The notes: generated by a model not told the origin, from the sequence alone. A DNA stretch of 64,000 bases from Streptomyces venezuelae (GCF_008642335.1 NZ_CP029191.1:1550001-1614000), one strand, 5' to 3'. Positions 9,501-17,784 are shown, counted from the stretch's first letter. Made by a program: numbers and translations.

Positions 9501-10024
9501 GGGGCGAGGAGGCGGGCGGCCCGGTCGGGGCGGCCCGCGGCGAGCGCGCGGCCCACGTCGGACGCGGGGCCGAGCAGCACGGTGAGGCCCTCGCCGTGGT
9601 TCTCCTGCCACGGCAGGACGGGCTGCCCCTGTCCCTGCCCTTGCCCCTGCTCCGCGCCGTCGCGGTGCGCGGCGGTGACGAGGCGGCAGAGCGCGGCCCA
9701 GCCGGTGGCGCCGTCCCTGGCGAGGAAGGTGACGCGGGGTGTCGACTCGTCGATGAAGGCGCCGCCGCGCACGGGGGTCCGCCGGTGCTCGCCCCGCGCG
9801 GGGGCGGGCGCGCCCACCGCGAGCTCGGCACCGAACAGCGGCCGTACGCCCGCCTTGGCCGCGGCCTTGGCGAACCGGACGGTGCCCGCGAGGGTGTCGC
9901 GGTCGGTGAGCGCGAGGGCGTCCATGCCGCGTTCGGCGGCGCGCTCGGCGAGCCGCTCCGGGTGCGACGCGCCGTACCGCAGGGAGAATCCGGAGACGGT
10001 GTGCAGATGCGTGAACCCGGGCAC
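6521..10024 (-). CDS. dnaE2: Error-prone DNA polymerase III alpha subunit DnaE2 (ImuC)
   Basis: This C-family DNA polymerase of the DnaE2/ImuC group carries out mutagenic translesion synthesis after DNA damage. An N-terminal PHP domain (HLHTVSGFSLRYG near residue 6) is followed by the polymerase core with PDIDID at about 426-431, the finger domain, HhH and an OB fold; 1,167 aa is the expected length. GTG 10024 is preceded by AGGAGG at 5 bases; the frame runs far upstream but only antisense to the next gene. Two low-complexity inserts stand out: a Gly-Gln run near residues 123-136 and a Ser-Gly-Glu run near 845-861. The ATGA link to the Y-family gene implies co-expression. No ImuA-like gene is adjacent. 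Confidence 0.95.
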   Translation of the reverse strand: MPGFTHLHTVSGFSLRYGASHPERLAERAAERGMDALALTDRDTLAGTVRFAKAAAKAGVRPLFGAELAVGAPAPARGEHRRTPVRGGAFIDESTPRVTFLARDGATGWAALCRLVTAAHRDGAEQGQGQGQGQPVLPWQENHGEGLTVLLGPASDVGRALAAGRPDRAARLLAPWRERYGDALRLESVWHGREGTGPGSLRLAARTVGFAAEQGVRPVLSNAVRYADPGQGPVADVLDAARRLVPVDPTKELDSGERWLKGADAMLQVAERVVEAAGFRRDTAHRLVEQTRAAAAECLVDPEDDIGIGSVRFPEPHLVGAGRRTAQRVLASRAAAGMILRGYDSRRDYWERMHHELDIIDHHGYASYFLTVAQVVDDVRGLGIRVAARGSGAGSLVNHLIGIAHADPVEHGLLMERFLSKRRHVLPDIDIDVESARRLEVYRAIIDRFGPERVATVAMPETYRVRHAVRDVGAALSMDPADIDRIAKAFPHIRARDARSAMKELPELREIAEELGDRDRLWDLVEALDALPRGVAMHPCGVLLSDASLLARTPVMPTSGEGLPMSQFDKDDVEDLGLLKLDVLGVRMQSAMAHAVAEVERATGDAVDLDDPRQVPPGDPATYQLIKSTETLGCFQIESPGQRDLVGRLQPATFHDLVVDISLFRPGPVAADMVRPFIESRHGRAPVRYPHPDLAEPLKETYGVVVFHEQVIQIVDIMTGCGRDEADRVRRGLSDPESQGRIRFWFAQHAAARGYDAETIGRTWGIVEAFGSYGFCKAHAVAFAVPTYQSAWLKAHHPAAFYAGLLTHDPGMYPKRLLLADARRRGVPILPLDVNRSAVAHRIELVSGSGSESGSESGSGSERAPDRWGLRLALSDVHGISEAEAARIADGQPYTSLVDFWERARPSKPVAQRLAQVGALDAFGANRRDLQLHLAELRRGARGAAGAQLPLAGGRKTAPAGLPDLDDAERLSAELGVLGMDSSRHLMGDHRAFLDELGALSARRLREAEHGATVLVAGAKAATQTPPIRSGKRVIFTTLDDGTGLIDLAFFDDAHERCAHTVFHSWLLLVRGVVQRRGPRSLSVVGAAAWNLAELAEVRAEGGLDAVALRLAEPDPEGEEQDKDPAGGRRIRLANGFEMHPWADLRPAGEGTATTRKLWHRSPGSAG

Positions 10025-10087
10025 ACGCACCTCCTGACACTCCGAACCGATCCGATCTGGCCATCCCCCGTCTCCACCATAGACCAG

Positions 10088-10119
10088 TTTCGAATACACG
10101 TACGACACATACGTTCGAT
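10088..10119 (-). promoter_or_regulatory. Possible degenerate SOS/LexA-like element upstream of dnaE2
   Basis: On the minus strand a TCGAAC half-site is followed, four bases on, by GTGTCG. The actinobacterial LexA box is roughly TCGAAC-N4-GTTCGA, so one half is perfect and the other poor. A second TTCGAA lies at 10089-10094. The element is 65-95 bp upstream of the dnaE2 start, where an operator would be expected. It is a suggestion only, because the spacing does not fit a canonical box. Confidence 0.3.
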
Positions 10120-10219
10120 TACCGTGCGAGGGCTGCCCCCGTCGGCCCCCGGCGCCCTCGTATCGTCCGTTCGGCCCATCCCACCTGCGTAAACGCTCCA
10201 CACACCGGAGCGTGGACGC

Positions 10220-11287
10220 ATGAGGTTCGCCGACGAATTGAAAAGCGCCGTCACCCCGCGAGCAGCCCTGCTCGTCATCGGCGTACTCGCCCTGCAGCTG
10301 CTGTTCATCGCCTCCTACGTAGGGGCCCTGCACAACCCGAAACCCAGAGACGTGCCCTTCGGAGTCGTCGCCCCGGGGGCCGCGGCCGAGCAGACCGCCG
10401 ACAAGCTGAAGAAGCTCCCCGGCGACCCGCTCGACCCGCGCGTCCTCAAGGACGAGGCCGCGGCCCGCCACCAGATCATGAACCGTGACATCGACGGCGC
10501 CCTGCTCGTCGACCCGCGCGGCACCACCGACACCCTCCTGGTCGCCTCCGGCGGCGGCACCGCCCTCTCCAGGACCCTCACCGGCCTCGCCACCGACGTC
10601 GACGCCGCCGAGAAGCGCACGGTGAAGACCGTCGACGTGGCACCCGCCTCCGACCAGGACTTCAACGGCCTCTCGTCGTTCTACCTGGTCGTCGGCTGGT
10701 GCGTCGGCGGCTACCTGTGCGCGTCGATCCTCGCGATCAGCGCGGGCTCCCGGGCCTCCAACGTGCCCCGCGCGGTCATCAGGCTCGGCACCATGGCGCT
10801 CTACGCGATCGTCGGCGGGCTCGGCGGCGCGATCATCATCGGGCCGATCCTCGGCGCCCTGCCCGGCAGCGTCCTCGGCCTGTGGGGTCTCGGCGCGCTG
10901 GTGATCTTCGGGGTCGGCGCGATCACCCTCGCCCTCCAGGCGCTGACCGGCATCGTCGGCATCGGCCTCGCCGTCCTCCTCGTCGTCATCGGCGGCAACC
11001 CCAGCGCGGGCGGCGCCTTCCCGCTGCCGATGCTGCCGCCCTTCTGGGAGGCGATCGGACCCTGGCTGCAACCGGGCGCGGGCACGTGGGTCGCCCGCTC
11101 CATCGCGTACTTCGACGGGAACTCGATCACCCGCCCGCTCCTCGTCCTCGCCGCCTGGGCGGTCCTCGGCACCGTCGTCACCCTCGCCCTGTCCGCCCGC
11201 CGCAAGACGCACAACAGCGGCACCATCGACCTCAGCGGCACGAACTACGGCAGCGGAAACGGCAGCGGCAGCAGGCGCTTCGAATGA
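10220..11287 (+). CDS. YhgE/Pip-like multi-spanning membrane protein
   Basis: This membrane protein has the ABC-2/YhgE-Pip (DUF3533-like) layout. One N-terminal helix (about 17-37, LLVIGVLALQLLFIASYVG) is followed by an outside domain to about 150. A block of five or so helices (about 153-335) and a short Ser/Gly/Asn-rich cytoplasmic tail complete it; 355 aa. The ectodomain phrase RDVPFGVVAP is typical of this group. GGAG precedes ATG 10220. It is divergent from dnaE2. Relatives are linked to export or to surface-protein functions, but no substrate can be assigned here. Confidence 0.7.
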   Translation: MRFADELKSAVTPRAALLVIGVLALQLLFIASYVGALHNPKPRDVPFGVVAPGAAAEQTADKLKKLPGDPLDPRVLKDEAAARHQIMNRDIDGALLVDPRGTTDTLLVASGGGTALSRTLTGLATDVDAAEKRTVKTVDVAPASDQDFNGLSSFYLVVGWCVGGYLCASILAISAGSRASNVPRAVIRLGTMALYAIVGGLGGAIIIGPILGALPGSVLGLWGLGALVIFGVGAITLALQALTGIVGIGLAVLLVVIGGNPSAGGAFPLPMLPPFWEAIGPWLQPGAGTWVARSIAYFDGNSITRPLLVLAAWAVLGTVVTLALSARRKTHNSGTIDLSGTNYGSGNGSGSRRFE

Positions 11288-11332
11288 CGTGAGCGCCGGG
11301 CGTTGTCAGAGCCGGGTGCAAGGCTGAGACGC

Positions 11333-12481
11333 ATGATCCGCACACTCGCCGTCGAGAACTACCGCTCCCTGCGCAAGCTGATCGTCCCGCTGGACCGGCT
11401 GAACGTGATCACGGGCGCGAACGGCACGGGCAAGTCCAGCCTGTACCGCTCCCTGCGTCTGCTCGCCGACTCCGCCACGGGCGGCGCGGTCGCGGCGCTG
11501 GCCCGCGAGGGCGGCCTGCCCTCCGCGCTCTGGGCGGGCGAGCGGAAGGCCGAGCCCATGGGGCTGAGGCTCGGCTTCGCCGGCGACGAGTTCGGGTACG
11601 CGGTGGACTTCGGCCTCCCCCAGTCCAGCGGCGCGGGCCCCAAGGGCGCGCCGTCCCTGTTCCGGCTCGACCCGGAGATCAAGCGCGAGTCCACCTGGGC
11701 GGGCCCCGTCCTGCGGCCCGCGGCGCTGCTCTGCGACCGCGCGGGCCCCGCGGTCCGCACGCGCACGGCCGACGGCGGCTGGCACCGCAGCCAGGGCATC
11801 CGTCCGTACGACAGCATGCTGAGCGAGTTCGCCGACCCGCAGCTGGCACCCGACCTGCTGCGGCTGCGCGAGCTGATCCGCTCCTGGCGGTTCTACGACC
11901 ACGTGCGCACCGACGCCGACGCGCCCGCCCGCGCCGCCCGCATCGGCACCCGCACGTCGGTCCTCGCCCACGACGGCGCGGATCTGGCCGCCGCCCTGCA
12001 GACCATCCGCGAGATCGGCGACGACGAGGCGCTCGACGACGCGGTGGACGACGCCTTCCCCGGCAGCCGGGTCCGCGTCGTCGACAACGGCGGCCGGTTC
12101 GAGCTCCAGCTGCACCAGCACGGGTTGCTGCGCCCGCTGGGCCCCGCGGAGCTCTCCGACGGCACGCTGCGCTACCTCCTGTGGACCGCCGCGCTGCTGA
12201 CCCCACGGCCGCCCGCGCTGCTCGTCCTGAACGAGCCGGAGACGAGCCTGCACCCGGACCTGCTGCGTCCGCTCGCGGACCTGATCGTCGCCGCGACGAA
12301 GGACACGCAGGTCGTCCTGGTGACCCACGCCCGCCCTCTCGCCGAGGCGGTGGCCAAGGGCGCGGCCCGCCACCGTGTCGACGTCAACTCCATCGAACTG
12401 ACGAAGGAGTCGGGCCGAACGACGGTGGCGGGCCGGGAGAGCCTCCTGGACGAGCCGCTGTGGTACTGGCCGAAGCGGTGA
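11333..12481 (+). CDS. RecF/OLD-like AAA ATPase (AAA_21 family)
   Basis: This soluble ABC-type ATPase of the RecF/SMC-like AAA_21 group has 382 aa. It starts MIRTLAVENYRSLR, the usual opening of the family. Walker A is GANGTGKSS (28-36), a signature-like ELSDGTLRYL lies near 280, Walker B plus acidic residue is LLVLNEPETSLHP near 300, and the D-loop/H-switch region is VVLVTHARPL. No nuclease (TOPRIM) domain follows, unlike OLD proteins. It is downstream of the YhgE-like gene by 45 bp and may be co-transcribed. Its role is unknown; such ATPases occur both as housekeeping proteins and in defence systems, and nothing nearby supports defence. Confidence 0.8.
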   Translation: MIRTLAVENYRSLRKLIVPLDRLNVITGANGTGKSSLYRSLRLLADSATGGAVAALAREGGLPSALWAGERKAEPMGLRLGFAGDEFGYAVDFGLPQSSGAGPKGAPSLFRLDPEIKRESTWAGPVLRPAALLCDRAGPAVRTRTADGGWHRSQGIRPYDSMLSEFADPQLAPDLLRLRELIRSWRFYDHVRTDADAPARAARIGTRTSVLAHDGADLAAALQTIREIGDDEALDDAVDDAFPGSRVRVVDNGGRFELQLHQHGLLRPLGPAELSDGTLRYLLWTAALLTPRPPALLVLNEPETSLHPDLLRPLADLIVAATKDTQVVLVTHARPLAEAVAKGAARHRVDVNSIELTKESGRTTVAGRESLLDEPLWYWPKR

Positions 12482-12484
12482 GCC

Positions 12485-12515
12485 CGCGCCCCGTAAGGGG
12501 CGCGGGGAACTGCGC
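12485..12515. terminator. Hairpin plus Streptomyces intergenic repeat, copy 1
   Basis: An eight-base perfect stem (CGCGCCCC at 12485-12492 with GGGGCGCG at 12497-12504, loop GTAA) lies between the convergent ATPase and adhE genes. It runs into the 19-base motif GGGGCGCGGGGAACTGCGC (12497-12515), which recurs at 30413-30431. It is probably a bidirectional terminator; no T run follows on either side. Confidence 0.55.
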
Positions 12516-12551
12516 GACAAGCCACAGCGAACCCGCAGCCGGGAACCGGGA

Positions 12552-15158
12552 TCAGGCCCCTCCCCCGTCCCCGTAGTACGCCTGGCGCATGAGCTGTTGC
12601 ATCTCGTCGAGCATCGGCATGCGGGGGTTGGCCGGCGCACACTGATCCGCGTACGCGTTCATCGCCTGCTGCGGCAGCGCCGCGAGAAACGCCGCCTCGT
12701 CGACGCCCTCCTCGGCGAAGGACGCAGGAATCCCGCACTTGGCGCGCAGCTCCTCGACCGCCCGGGCGTAGGACTCGACGCCCTCCTCCGGGGAGCCCGC
12801 CGGCAGGCCCAGCATGCGGGCGATCTCCTGGAACCGTTCTGGCGCCCGGTAGACCTCGGCCTTCGGCCAGGGCGTCGCCTTGCCGGTCACCGTGCCGTTG
12901 TGCCGGATGACGTGCGGCAGGAGCAGCGCGTTGGTGCGGCCGTGGGCGACGTGGAACGTGTTGCCGAGGGTGTGCGCCATCGCGTGCACCAGGCCGAGGA
13001 AGGCGTTGGCGAAGGCCATGCCCGCGACGGTCGAGGCGTTGTGCATCTTCTCGCGCGCCTCGGGGTCCTCCGCCCCGTTCACGACGCACCGCTCCAGGTT
13101 CTCGAAGATCAGCTTGATGGCCTGGAGGCAGAGCCCGTCGGTGTAGTCGTTCGCGTACGCCGAGACGTACGCCTCCGTGGCGTGGGTCAGCGCGTCGAAG
13201 CCGGAGTCGGCGGTGACGGTCGCCGGGAGCCGCAGCGGCAGGGTGGGGTCGACGATCGCGACGTTCGGGGTGAGCGCGTAGTCGGCGAGGGGGTACTTCT
13301 GCGCGGCCGCCGGGTCGGAGATGACCGCGAACGGGGTGACCTCCGAGCCGGTGCCCGACGTCGTCGGGACGGCCACGAGCTGCGCCTTCTCACCGAGCCC
13401 GGGGAACTTGAACGCCCGCTTGCGGATGTCGAAGAACTTCTCCTTGGTGTCCGCGAACTCGACCTCGGGGTGCTCGTACATGAGCCACATGATCTTCGCC
13501 GCGTCCATCGGCGAGCCGCCGCCGAGCGCGATGATCGTGTCCGGCTCGAAGTCCCGCATCCGCGCGGCGCCCGCCCGCACCGTGGAGAGCTCCGGGTTGG
13601 GCTCGACGTCGTCGATGACCTGGACGGTGACGGCCGACGGGCGGGCCGCGAGGATGTCGGTCACACGGGCGACGAAGCCGAGGGCCGACATGGTCTTGTC
13701 GGTGACGATCGAGACCCGCTTGATGCCGTCCATCTCACCGAGGTAGCGGAGCGCGTTGCGCTCGAAGTAGATCTTCGGCGGGACCTTGAACCACTGCATG
13801 TTGTTGTTGCGCCGTCCGATCCGCTTGATGTTGACCAGATTGACCGCGGAGACGTTGTTGGACACCGAGTTGTGTCCGTAGCTGCCGCAGCCGAGGGTGA
13901 GCGAGGGGAGGAAGGAGTTGTAGACGTCGCCGATGCCGCCGAAGGTGGAGGGCGCGTTGACGATGACGCGGACCGCCTTGACGCGCCTGCCGAACTCCTC
14001 GGCGAGCTCCTCGTCCTCGGTGTGGATGGCGGCGCTGTGCCCGAGTCCGTGGAACTCGACCATCTGGGCTGCCAGTTCGAGGCCGTGCTCGGTGGTGTCG
14101 GCCTTCAGGGCGGCGAGGACCGGGGAGAGCTTCTCGCGGGTGAGCGGTTCGCCCTCGCCGACCTCGGCGCACTCGGCGACGATGACCGATGTGCCCTCGG
14201 GGACCTCGAATCCGGCCTGTTCCGCGATCCACCGCGGGGACCTGCCGACGACGTCCGCGTTCAGTTCGGCGCCCGCGCAGTTGTTGGCGAAGGCGGTCGT
14301 GCCGAAGACGAACTCCTCCAGCTTGGTCTTCTCGGCCGCCGTGACGACGTACGCGCCGAGCCGCCGGAACTCCTCGATCCCCTCGTCGTAGATCTCCTTG
14401 TCGAGGATGACGGCCTGCTCGGAGGCGCAGATCATGCCGTGGTCGAAGGCCTTGGAGAGCACGATGTCGTGCACGGCACGGCGCAGCTTGCCGCTGCGTG
14501 CGACGTATGCGGGTACGTTGCCCGCGCCGACGCCGAGCGCGGGCTTGCCGCAGGAGTAGGCGGCCTTCACCATCGCGTTGCCGCCGGTGGCGAGGATCGT
14601 GGAGATGCCGTCGTGGTGCATGAGGAGGCCGGTGGCCTCCATCGAGGGTTCCTCGATCCACTGCACGCAGTCCTCGGGGGCGCCCGCCTCGACCGCCGCG
14701 TCCCGCACGATCCGCGCGGCCTCGGCGGAGCAGCGCTGGGCGCTCGGGTGGAAGGCGAAGACGATCGGGTTGCGGGTCTTGAGGGCGATGAGCGCCTTGA
14801 AGATCGTGGTGGAGGTCGGGTTGGTGACCGGGGTCATCGCGCAGACGACGCCCACCGGTTCGGCGATCTCGGTGACGCCGTTCAGTTCGTCGCGGGAGAC
14901 GACGCCCGCCGTCTTCAGACCGCGCAGCGAGTTGACGACGTGCTCGCAGGCGAAGAGGTTCTTGACGGCCTTGTCCTCGAAGAGGCCGCGGCCGGTCTCC
15001 TCGACCGCCTGCCGCGCGAGCTCCCCGTGCCGGCTCAGCGCGGCGAGGGAGGCCTTCTTGACGATGTGATCGACCTGCTCCTGGTCGTACGCCGCGAACC
15101 GGCCGAGGGCCGTGAGCGCCCTTTCGACCAGTCCGTCCACCATCTCGTTGGCCTGCAT
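12552..15158 (-). CDS. adhE: Bifunctional acetaldehyde-CoA/alcohol dehydrogenase AdhE
   Basis: AdhE reduces acetyl-CoA to acetaldehyde and then to ethanol, consuming two NADH, and is a fermentative redox valve that forms spirosomes. The N-terminal aldehyde dehydrogenase half (1 to about 440) has the catalytic C244 in HGMICASEQ. The C-terminal iron-dependent alcohol dehydrogenase half (about 460-868) has the NAD motif GGGSPMDAAK and the metal-binding histidine region (GLVHAMAHTLGNTFH). Both halves are complete; 868 aa is normal. ATG 15158 follows AGGAGTGCCACC. AdhE is uncommon in an aerobic genus, and a Rex-type operator lies 190 bp upstream, so low-oxygen or high-NADH induction is expected. 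Confidence 0.97.
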   Translation of the reverse strand: MQANEMVDGLVERALTALGRFAAYDQEQVDHIVKKASLAALSRHGELARQAVEETGRGLFEDKAVKNLFACEHVVNSLRGLKTAGVVSRDELNGVTEIAEPVGVVCAMTPVTNPTSTTIFKALIALKTRNPIVFAFHPSAQRCSAEAARIVRDAAVEAGAPEDCVQWIEEPSMEATGLLMHHDGISTILATGGNAMVKAAYSCGKPALGVGAGNVPAYVARSGKLRRAVHDIVLSKAFDHGMICASEQAVILDKEIYDEGIEEFRRLGAYVVTAAEKTKLEEFVFGTTAFANNCAGAELNADVVGRSPRWIAEQAGFEVPEGTSVIVAECAEVGEGEPLTREKLSPVLAALKADTTEHGLELAAQMVEFHGLGHSAAIHTEDEELAEEFGRRVKAVRVIVNAPSTFGGIGDVYNSFLPSLTLGCGSYGHNSVSNNVSAVNLVNIKRIGRRNNNMQWFKVPPKIYFERNALRYLGEMDGIKRVSIVTDKTMSALGFVARVTDILAARPSAVTVQVIDDVEPNPELSTVRAGAARMRDFEPDTIIALGGGSPMDAAKIMWLMYEHPEVEFADTKEKFFDIRKRAFKFPGLGEKAQLVAVPTTSGTGSEVTPFAVISDPAAAQKYPLADYALTPNVAIVDPTLPLRLPATVTADSGFDALTHATEAYVSAYANDYTDGLCLQAIKLIFENLERCVVNGAEDPEAREKMHNASTVAGMAFANAFLGLVHAMAHTLGNTFHVAHGRTNALLLPHVIRHNGTVTGKATPWPKAEVYRAPERFQEIARMLGLPAGSPEEGVESYARAVEELRAKCGIPASFAEEGVDEAAFLAALPQQAMNAYADQCAPANPRMPMLDEMQQLMRQAYYGDGGGA

Positions 15159-15345
15159 GGTGGCACTCCTTCGTCGGATTCGTCGGAATCTTTTCGCTCC
15201 ACCTCAATTCCACACCTGCATGCCTCCTGAGAGGCGCCGAAAAGGGCCTCAGCCGCCGGGCAGAAGGTCCTTCCGGGGACACCTGAACGCCTCCGAAGTG
15301 GCGCCTGAGCTGCGTAAACAGTGCGGGACCTTAGACCCATGCGCG

Positions 15346-15365
15346 CTTGTGAAACCTTTCACAAG
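15346..15365. promoter_or_regulatory. Rex-type redox operator upstream of adhE
   Basis: CTTGTGAAACCTTTCACAAG is a perfect 20-base palindrome. Its 18-base core TTGTGAA-N4-TTCACAA matches the known operator of Rex, the NADH/NAD+-sensing repressor of Streptomyces and other Gram-positives. It lies about 190 bp upstream of adhE. On that strand a possible -10 (TAAGGT, 15327-15332) lies about 16 bases from a -35-like GTTTCA that falls inside the palindrome, so Rex would block polymerase. The rex gene itself is not in the window. Confidence 0.85.
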
Positions 15366-15373
15366 AAATACGG

Positions 15374-15406
15374 AAAAACCCCGCCCCCGATTTCTCGGGG
15401 GCGGGG
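15374..15406 (-). terminator. Rho-independent terminator of the serine protease gene
   Basis: A perfect 12-base stem (CCCCGCCCCCGA at 15379-15390 with TCGGGGGCGGGG at 15395-15406) has a four-base loop. On the minus strand it is followed by five T. It lies 20 bp after the stop of the S1 protease and also separates it from the adhE promoter. Confidence 0.9.
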
Positions 15407-15425
15407 CATCGAGCGTCCTGCGAGG

Positions 15426-16505
15426 TCAGCCGATTTCCGCTCCGTAGGCCGAGAGGGCCTCCGGAACCGGCTGGAAGAAGGTCTCGCCGCCGGACGAGCA
15501 GTCGCCGCTGCCGCCCGAGGTGAGGCCGAGCGCGGTGTCGCCGGCGAAGAGCGCGCCGCCGCTGTCACCGGGCTCGGCGCAAACCGTGGTCTGGATCAGA
15601 CCGTCGACCTGGCCCTCCTGGTAGTTGACCGTGGCGTCGAGCGCGGTGACGTCACCGTCGTGGACCTGGGTGGTGCTGCCGCTGCGCGTCACCTTCTGGC
15701 CGACCGTGGCGTCCCCCGCCTTGCTGATCGCCTGGGTGCCGCCGTAGAGGTTCACCTCGCTGGGGTGCGGGGTGTCGGCCGTGTACTTCACGATGGCGTA
15801 GTCGTTGCCCGGGAAGCTGGACTCCTCCGTGGCGCCGATCTCCGAGCCGCCCTGCGAGTCGGACCAGCTCTTGACCGCGTTGCCGCAGTGTCCCGCCGTC
15901 AGGAAGTACGGCTCGCCGCCCTTGGTGACGTTGAACCCGAGCGAGCAGCGCGAGCCGCTCCCCCAGATCGCGTCGCCGCCGGCGATGAAGGCCTTGTACT
16001 CGCCCTTGCTGCGCTTGAGCTCGGCCTTGCCGCCGAGGCTCTTCACGATCGAGCCGACCTTGTCGAGCTGCGCGCCCTTGACCGTGCGGTCGGCCGTGAC
16101 GACGACCTTGTTGGTGGCCGGGTCCATCGCCCACGAGGTGCCGGGCACGGCCGCCTTGGCGTCGAGCGTCGCGCGGGCGCTCTTCAGCTCGGCGAGGGAG
16201 TTCTCGACGATTCTGGCCTTGCCGCCCGCCGACTCGACGGCGTCCGCGGCACTCTCGTCGAGCACGTTCACGACGAGGGACTTGGCCTTCGCGTCGTAGT
16301 ACGTGCCCGCCGCGTCCGCGCCGAGCTCCTTGCCGAGAGACGAGGCGAGCTTTCCGGCCTCGGCCACGGAGAGGGTGTCGGGGGTGGGGGTGGGGGAGTT
16401 CTCGCTCGCGTTCGCAGTCTGGAAGGTGATTCCCGCGGCGACCAGCGCGGCGATGCCCGCGCCTGCCACGGCGGCACGGCGCTTGGGTATGCGTCGGTGC
16501 TTCAA
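15426..16505 (-). CDS. Secreted S1 serine protease, streptogrisin/alpha-lytic family, with prodomain
   Basis: This is an extracellular chymotrypsin-like protease. The signal peptide (1 to about 33, [20 protein letters not shown]) precedes an alpha-lytic-type prodomain (about 43-173) that folds and inhibits the enzyme. The mature protease starts near I174 (IAGGDAIW). The catalytic triad is H206 (TAGHC), D235 (NDYAIV) and S315 (GDSGG); cysteine pairs 187/207 and 309/335 look like the usual disulfides. 359 aa. The start is TTG at 16505 with AGGAGG eight bases upstream. It resembles the acidic streptogrisin-D-like branch more than streptogrisin A/B. Confidence 0.93.
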   Translation of the reverse strand: MKHRRIPKRRAAVAGAGIAALVAAGITFQTANASENSPTPTPDTLSVAEAGKLASSLGKELGADAAGTYYDAKAKSLVVNVLDESAADAVESAGGKARIVENSLAELKSARATLDAKAAVPGTSWAMDPATNKVVVTADRTVKGAQLDKVGSIVKSLGGKAELKRSKGEYKAFIAGGDAIWGSGSRCSLGFNVTKGGEPYFLTAGHCGNAVKSWSDSQGGSEIGATEESSFPGNDYAIVKYTADTPHPSEVNLYGGTQAISKAGDATVGQKVTRSGSTTQVHDGDVTALDATVNYQEGQVDGLIQTTVCAEPGDSGGALFAGDTALGLTSGGSGDCSSGGETFFQPVPEALSAYGAEIG

Positions 16506-16783
16506 AGCTCACGACCTCCTGTGGGGGGACCGACCCGTCCGGCGTGGGGGCCTCGCGGGTCGCGGGTCTTGCGCAGCACGGAACCACCACGCTGAATTAG
16601 CCGCGTCCATGCCAAGTTGACCCGCTAACTATCCCGACGCCATCCGGTCGCACACAAGGTCCACTTCAGGACGCGCATGCGGGAACGGCCGCGCGCCCCC
16701 TGTGCGTTGAGTGAGCCGGGTCACAGCACGTCGGTCCCCATCGCAAACACCGCGTGCGAGGAAAGGTCGTCAGCGGGTGAGGA

Positions 16784-17683
16784 CTAGTCCTGTCCGGTTC
16801 TCGACCCCGCGGCGGGGCCGAGCTCTCCGACTTCCGCGTCCCCCGCTCCGGATTCCGGCGGCTTCCCGGGCTCCGCGTGGTTCCCCTGGGACTGCGGCTG
16901 CGGCTGCGGCTGCGTCGGCACGGCCTGCTGGGCCCGCTCCAGGAAGCGGAGGAGCTCCACCGGGAAGGGCAGGACGAGGGTGGAGTTCTTCTCGGCGGCG
17001 ACGGCCACCACGGTCTGCAGGAGCCGGAGTTGGAGCGCGGCGGGCTCCTCGGACATCTCGTGGGCGGCCTCGGCGAGCTTCTTGGATGCCTGGAGCTCGG
17101 CGTCGGCGTTGATGACGCGGGCGCGCCGCTCGCGGTCGGCCTCGGCCTGGCGGGCCATGGACCGCTTCATCGTCTCGGGCAGCGACACGTCCTTGATCTC
17201 GACGCGGTCGATCTGCACGCCCCACCCGATGGCCGGGGAGTCGATCATCAGCTCCAGGCCCTGGTTGAGCTTCTCGCGGTTGGACAGCAGGTCGTCCAGG
17301 TTGCTCTTGCCGATGATGGAGCGCAGCGACGTCTGCGCCATCTGCGAGACCGCGAAGCGGTAGTCCTCCACCTCGACGACCGCCTCGGCGGCGTCCATGA
17401 CCTTGAAGTAGATGACGGCGTCCACGCGGACCGTGACGTTGTCGCGCGTGATGCCGTCCTGGGCGGGCACCGGCATCGTCACGATCTGCATGTTGACCCG
17501 GTGGAGCCGGTCCACCAGGGGCACGATCATGGTGAACCCGGGGCCGCGCACGGAGCTCTGGAGCTTTCCGAGGCGCAGCACCACACCTCGCTCGTACTGT
17601 TTGATGACGCGCGCCGCCGCCATCGCGTAGACCGCTCCGAGCGACCCTAGGGTCAGCCCCACCGCCACCAGCTCCTCGACCAT
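16784..17683 (-). CDS. SPFH/band-7 membrane protein (slipin/stomatin type)
   Basis: This membrane-anchored SPFH protein has 299 aa. It has one N-terminal helix (ELVAVGLTLGSLGAVYAMAAA), then the band-7 domain (about 25-200; YERGVVLRLGKL, GPGFTMIVPLVDR, TRDNVTVRVDAVIYFKV) and a coiled-coil stretch rich in Glu/Ala/Arg (about 180-215). A Gln/Pro-rich tail follows. Slipins assemble into ring oligomers at membranes and are often paired with an NfeD protease, which is not seen here. It sits alone between the two secreted proteases with its own upstream gap; co-regulation with them is not evident. Confidence 0.9.
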   Translation of the reverse strand: MVEELVAVGLTLGSLGAVYAMAAARVIKQYERGVVLRLGKLQSSVRGPGFTMIVPLVDRLHRVNMQIVTMPVPAQDGITRDNVTVRVDAVIYFKVMDAAEAVVEVEDYRFAVSQMAQTSLRSIIGKSNLDDLLSNREKLNQGLELMIDSPAIGWGVQIDRVEIKDVSLPETMKRSMARQAEADRERRARVINADAELQASKKLAEAAHEMSEEPAALQLRLLQTVVAVAAEKNSTLVLPFPVELLRFLERAQQAVPTQPQPQPQSQGNHAEPGKPPESGAGDAEVGELGPAAGSRTGQD

Positions 17684-17757
17684 GCCGGCCCCCCAGGGTC
17701 CGAATTGGGCGTGTTGCGCGCTCCTTCGAAGGTAGCTCTCCCCCCGGGCAAGAGCGA

Positions 17758-17784
17758 GCCCCCGCCCGGTGTCCGGACGGGGGC
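17758..17784 (-). terminator. GC hairpin after the streptogrisin B-like gene
   Basis: GCCCCCGCCCGG (17758-17769) pairs with CCGGACGGGGGC (17773-17784), with one mismatch and a three-base loop. It lies 53 bp beyond the protease stop. On the minus strand the following bases (TCGCTCTTG) are only mildly T-rich. It is probably the terminator of this gene. Confidence 0.65.

Noticed and set aside
10025..11212. Upstream extension of the dnaE2 frame to 11212
   Set aside because: It runs antisense through the YhgE-like gene, has no protein similarity, and a good ribosome site and start are present at 10024.
11333..12481. The RecF/OLD-like ATPase as part of an antiphage defence system
   Set aside because: There is no nuclease, TOPRIM, helicase or other effector gene alongside; the neighbours are a membrane protein and adhE.
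12597..15230. An 877-codon plus-strand frame opposite adhE, and similar long frames opposite the MFS gene (30717-32168) and der-plsC-cmk (47791-51066)
   Set aside because: They are mirror frames caused by extreme GC and third-position bias. Their translations are Arg/Gly/Asp/Ala-rich without domains, whereas the minus-strand products are recognisable.
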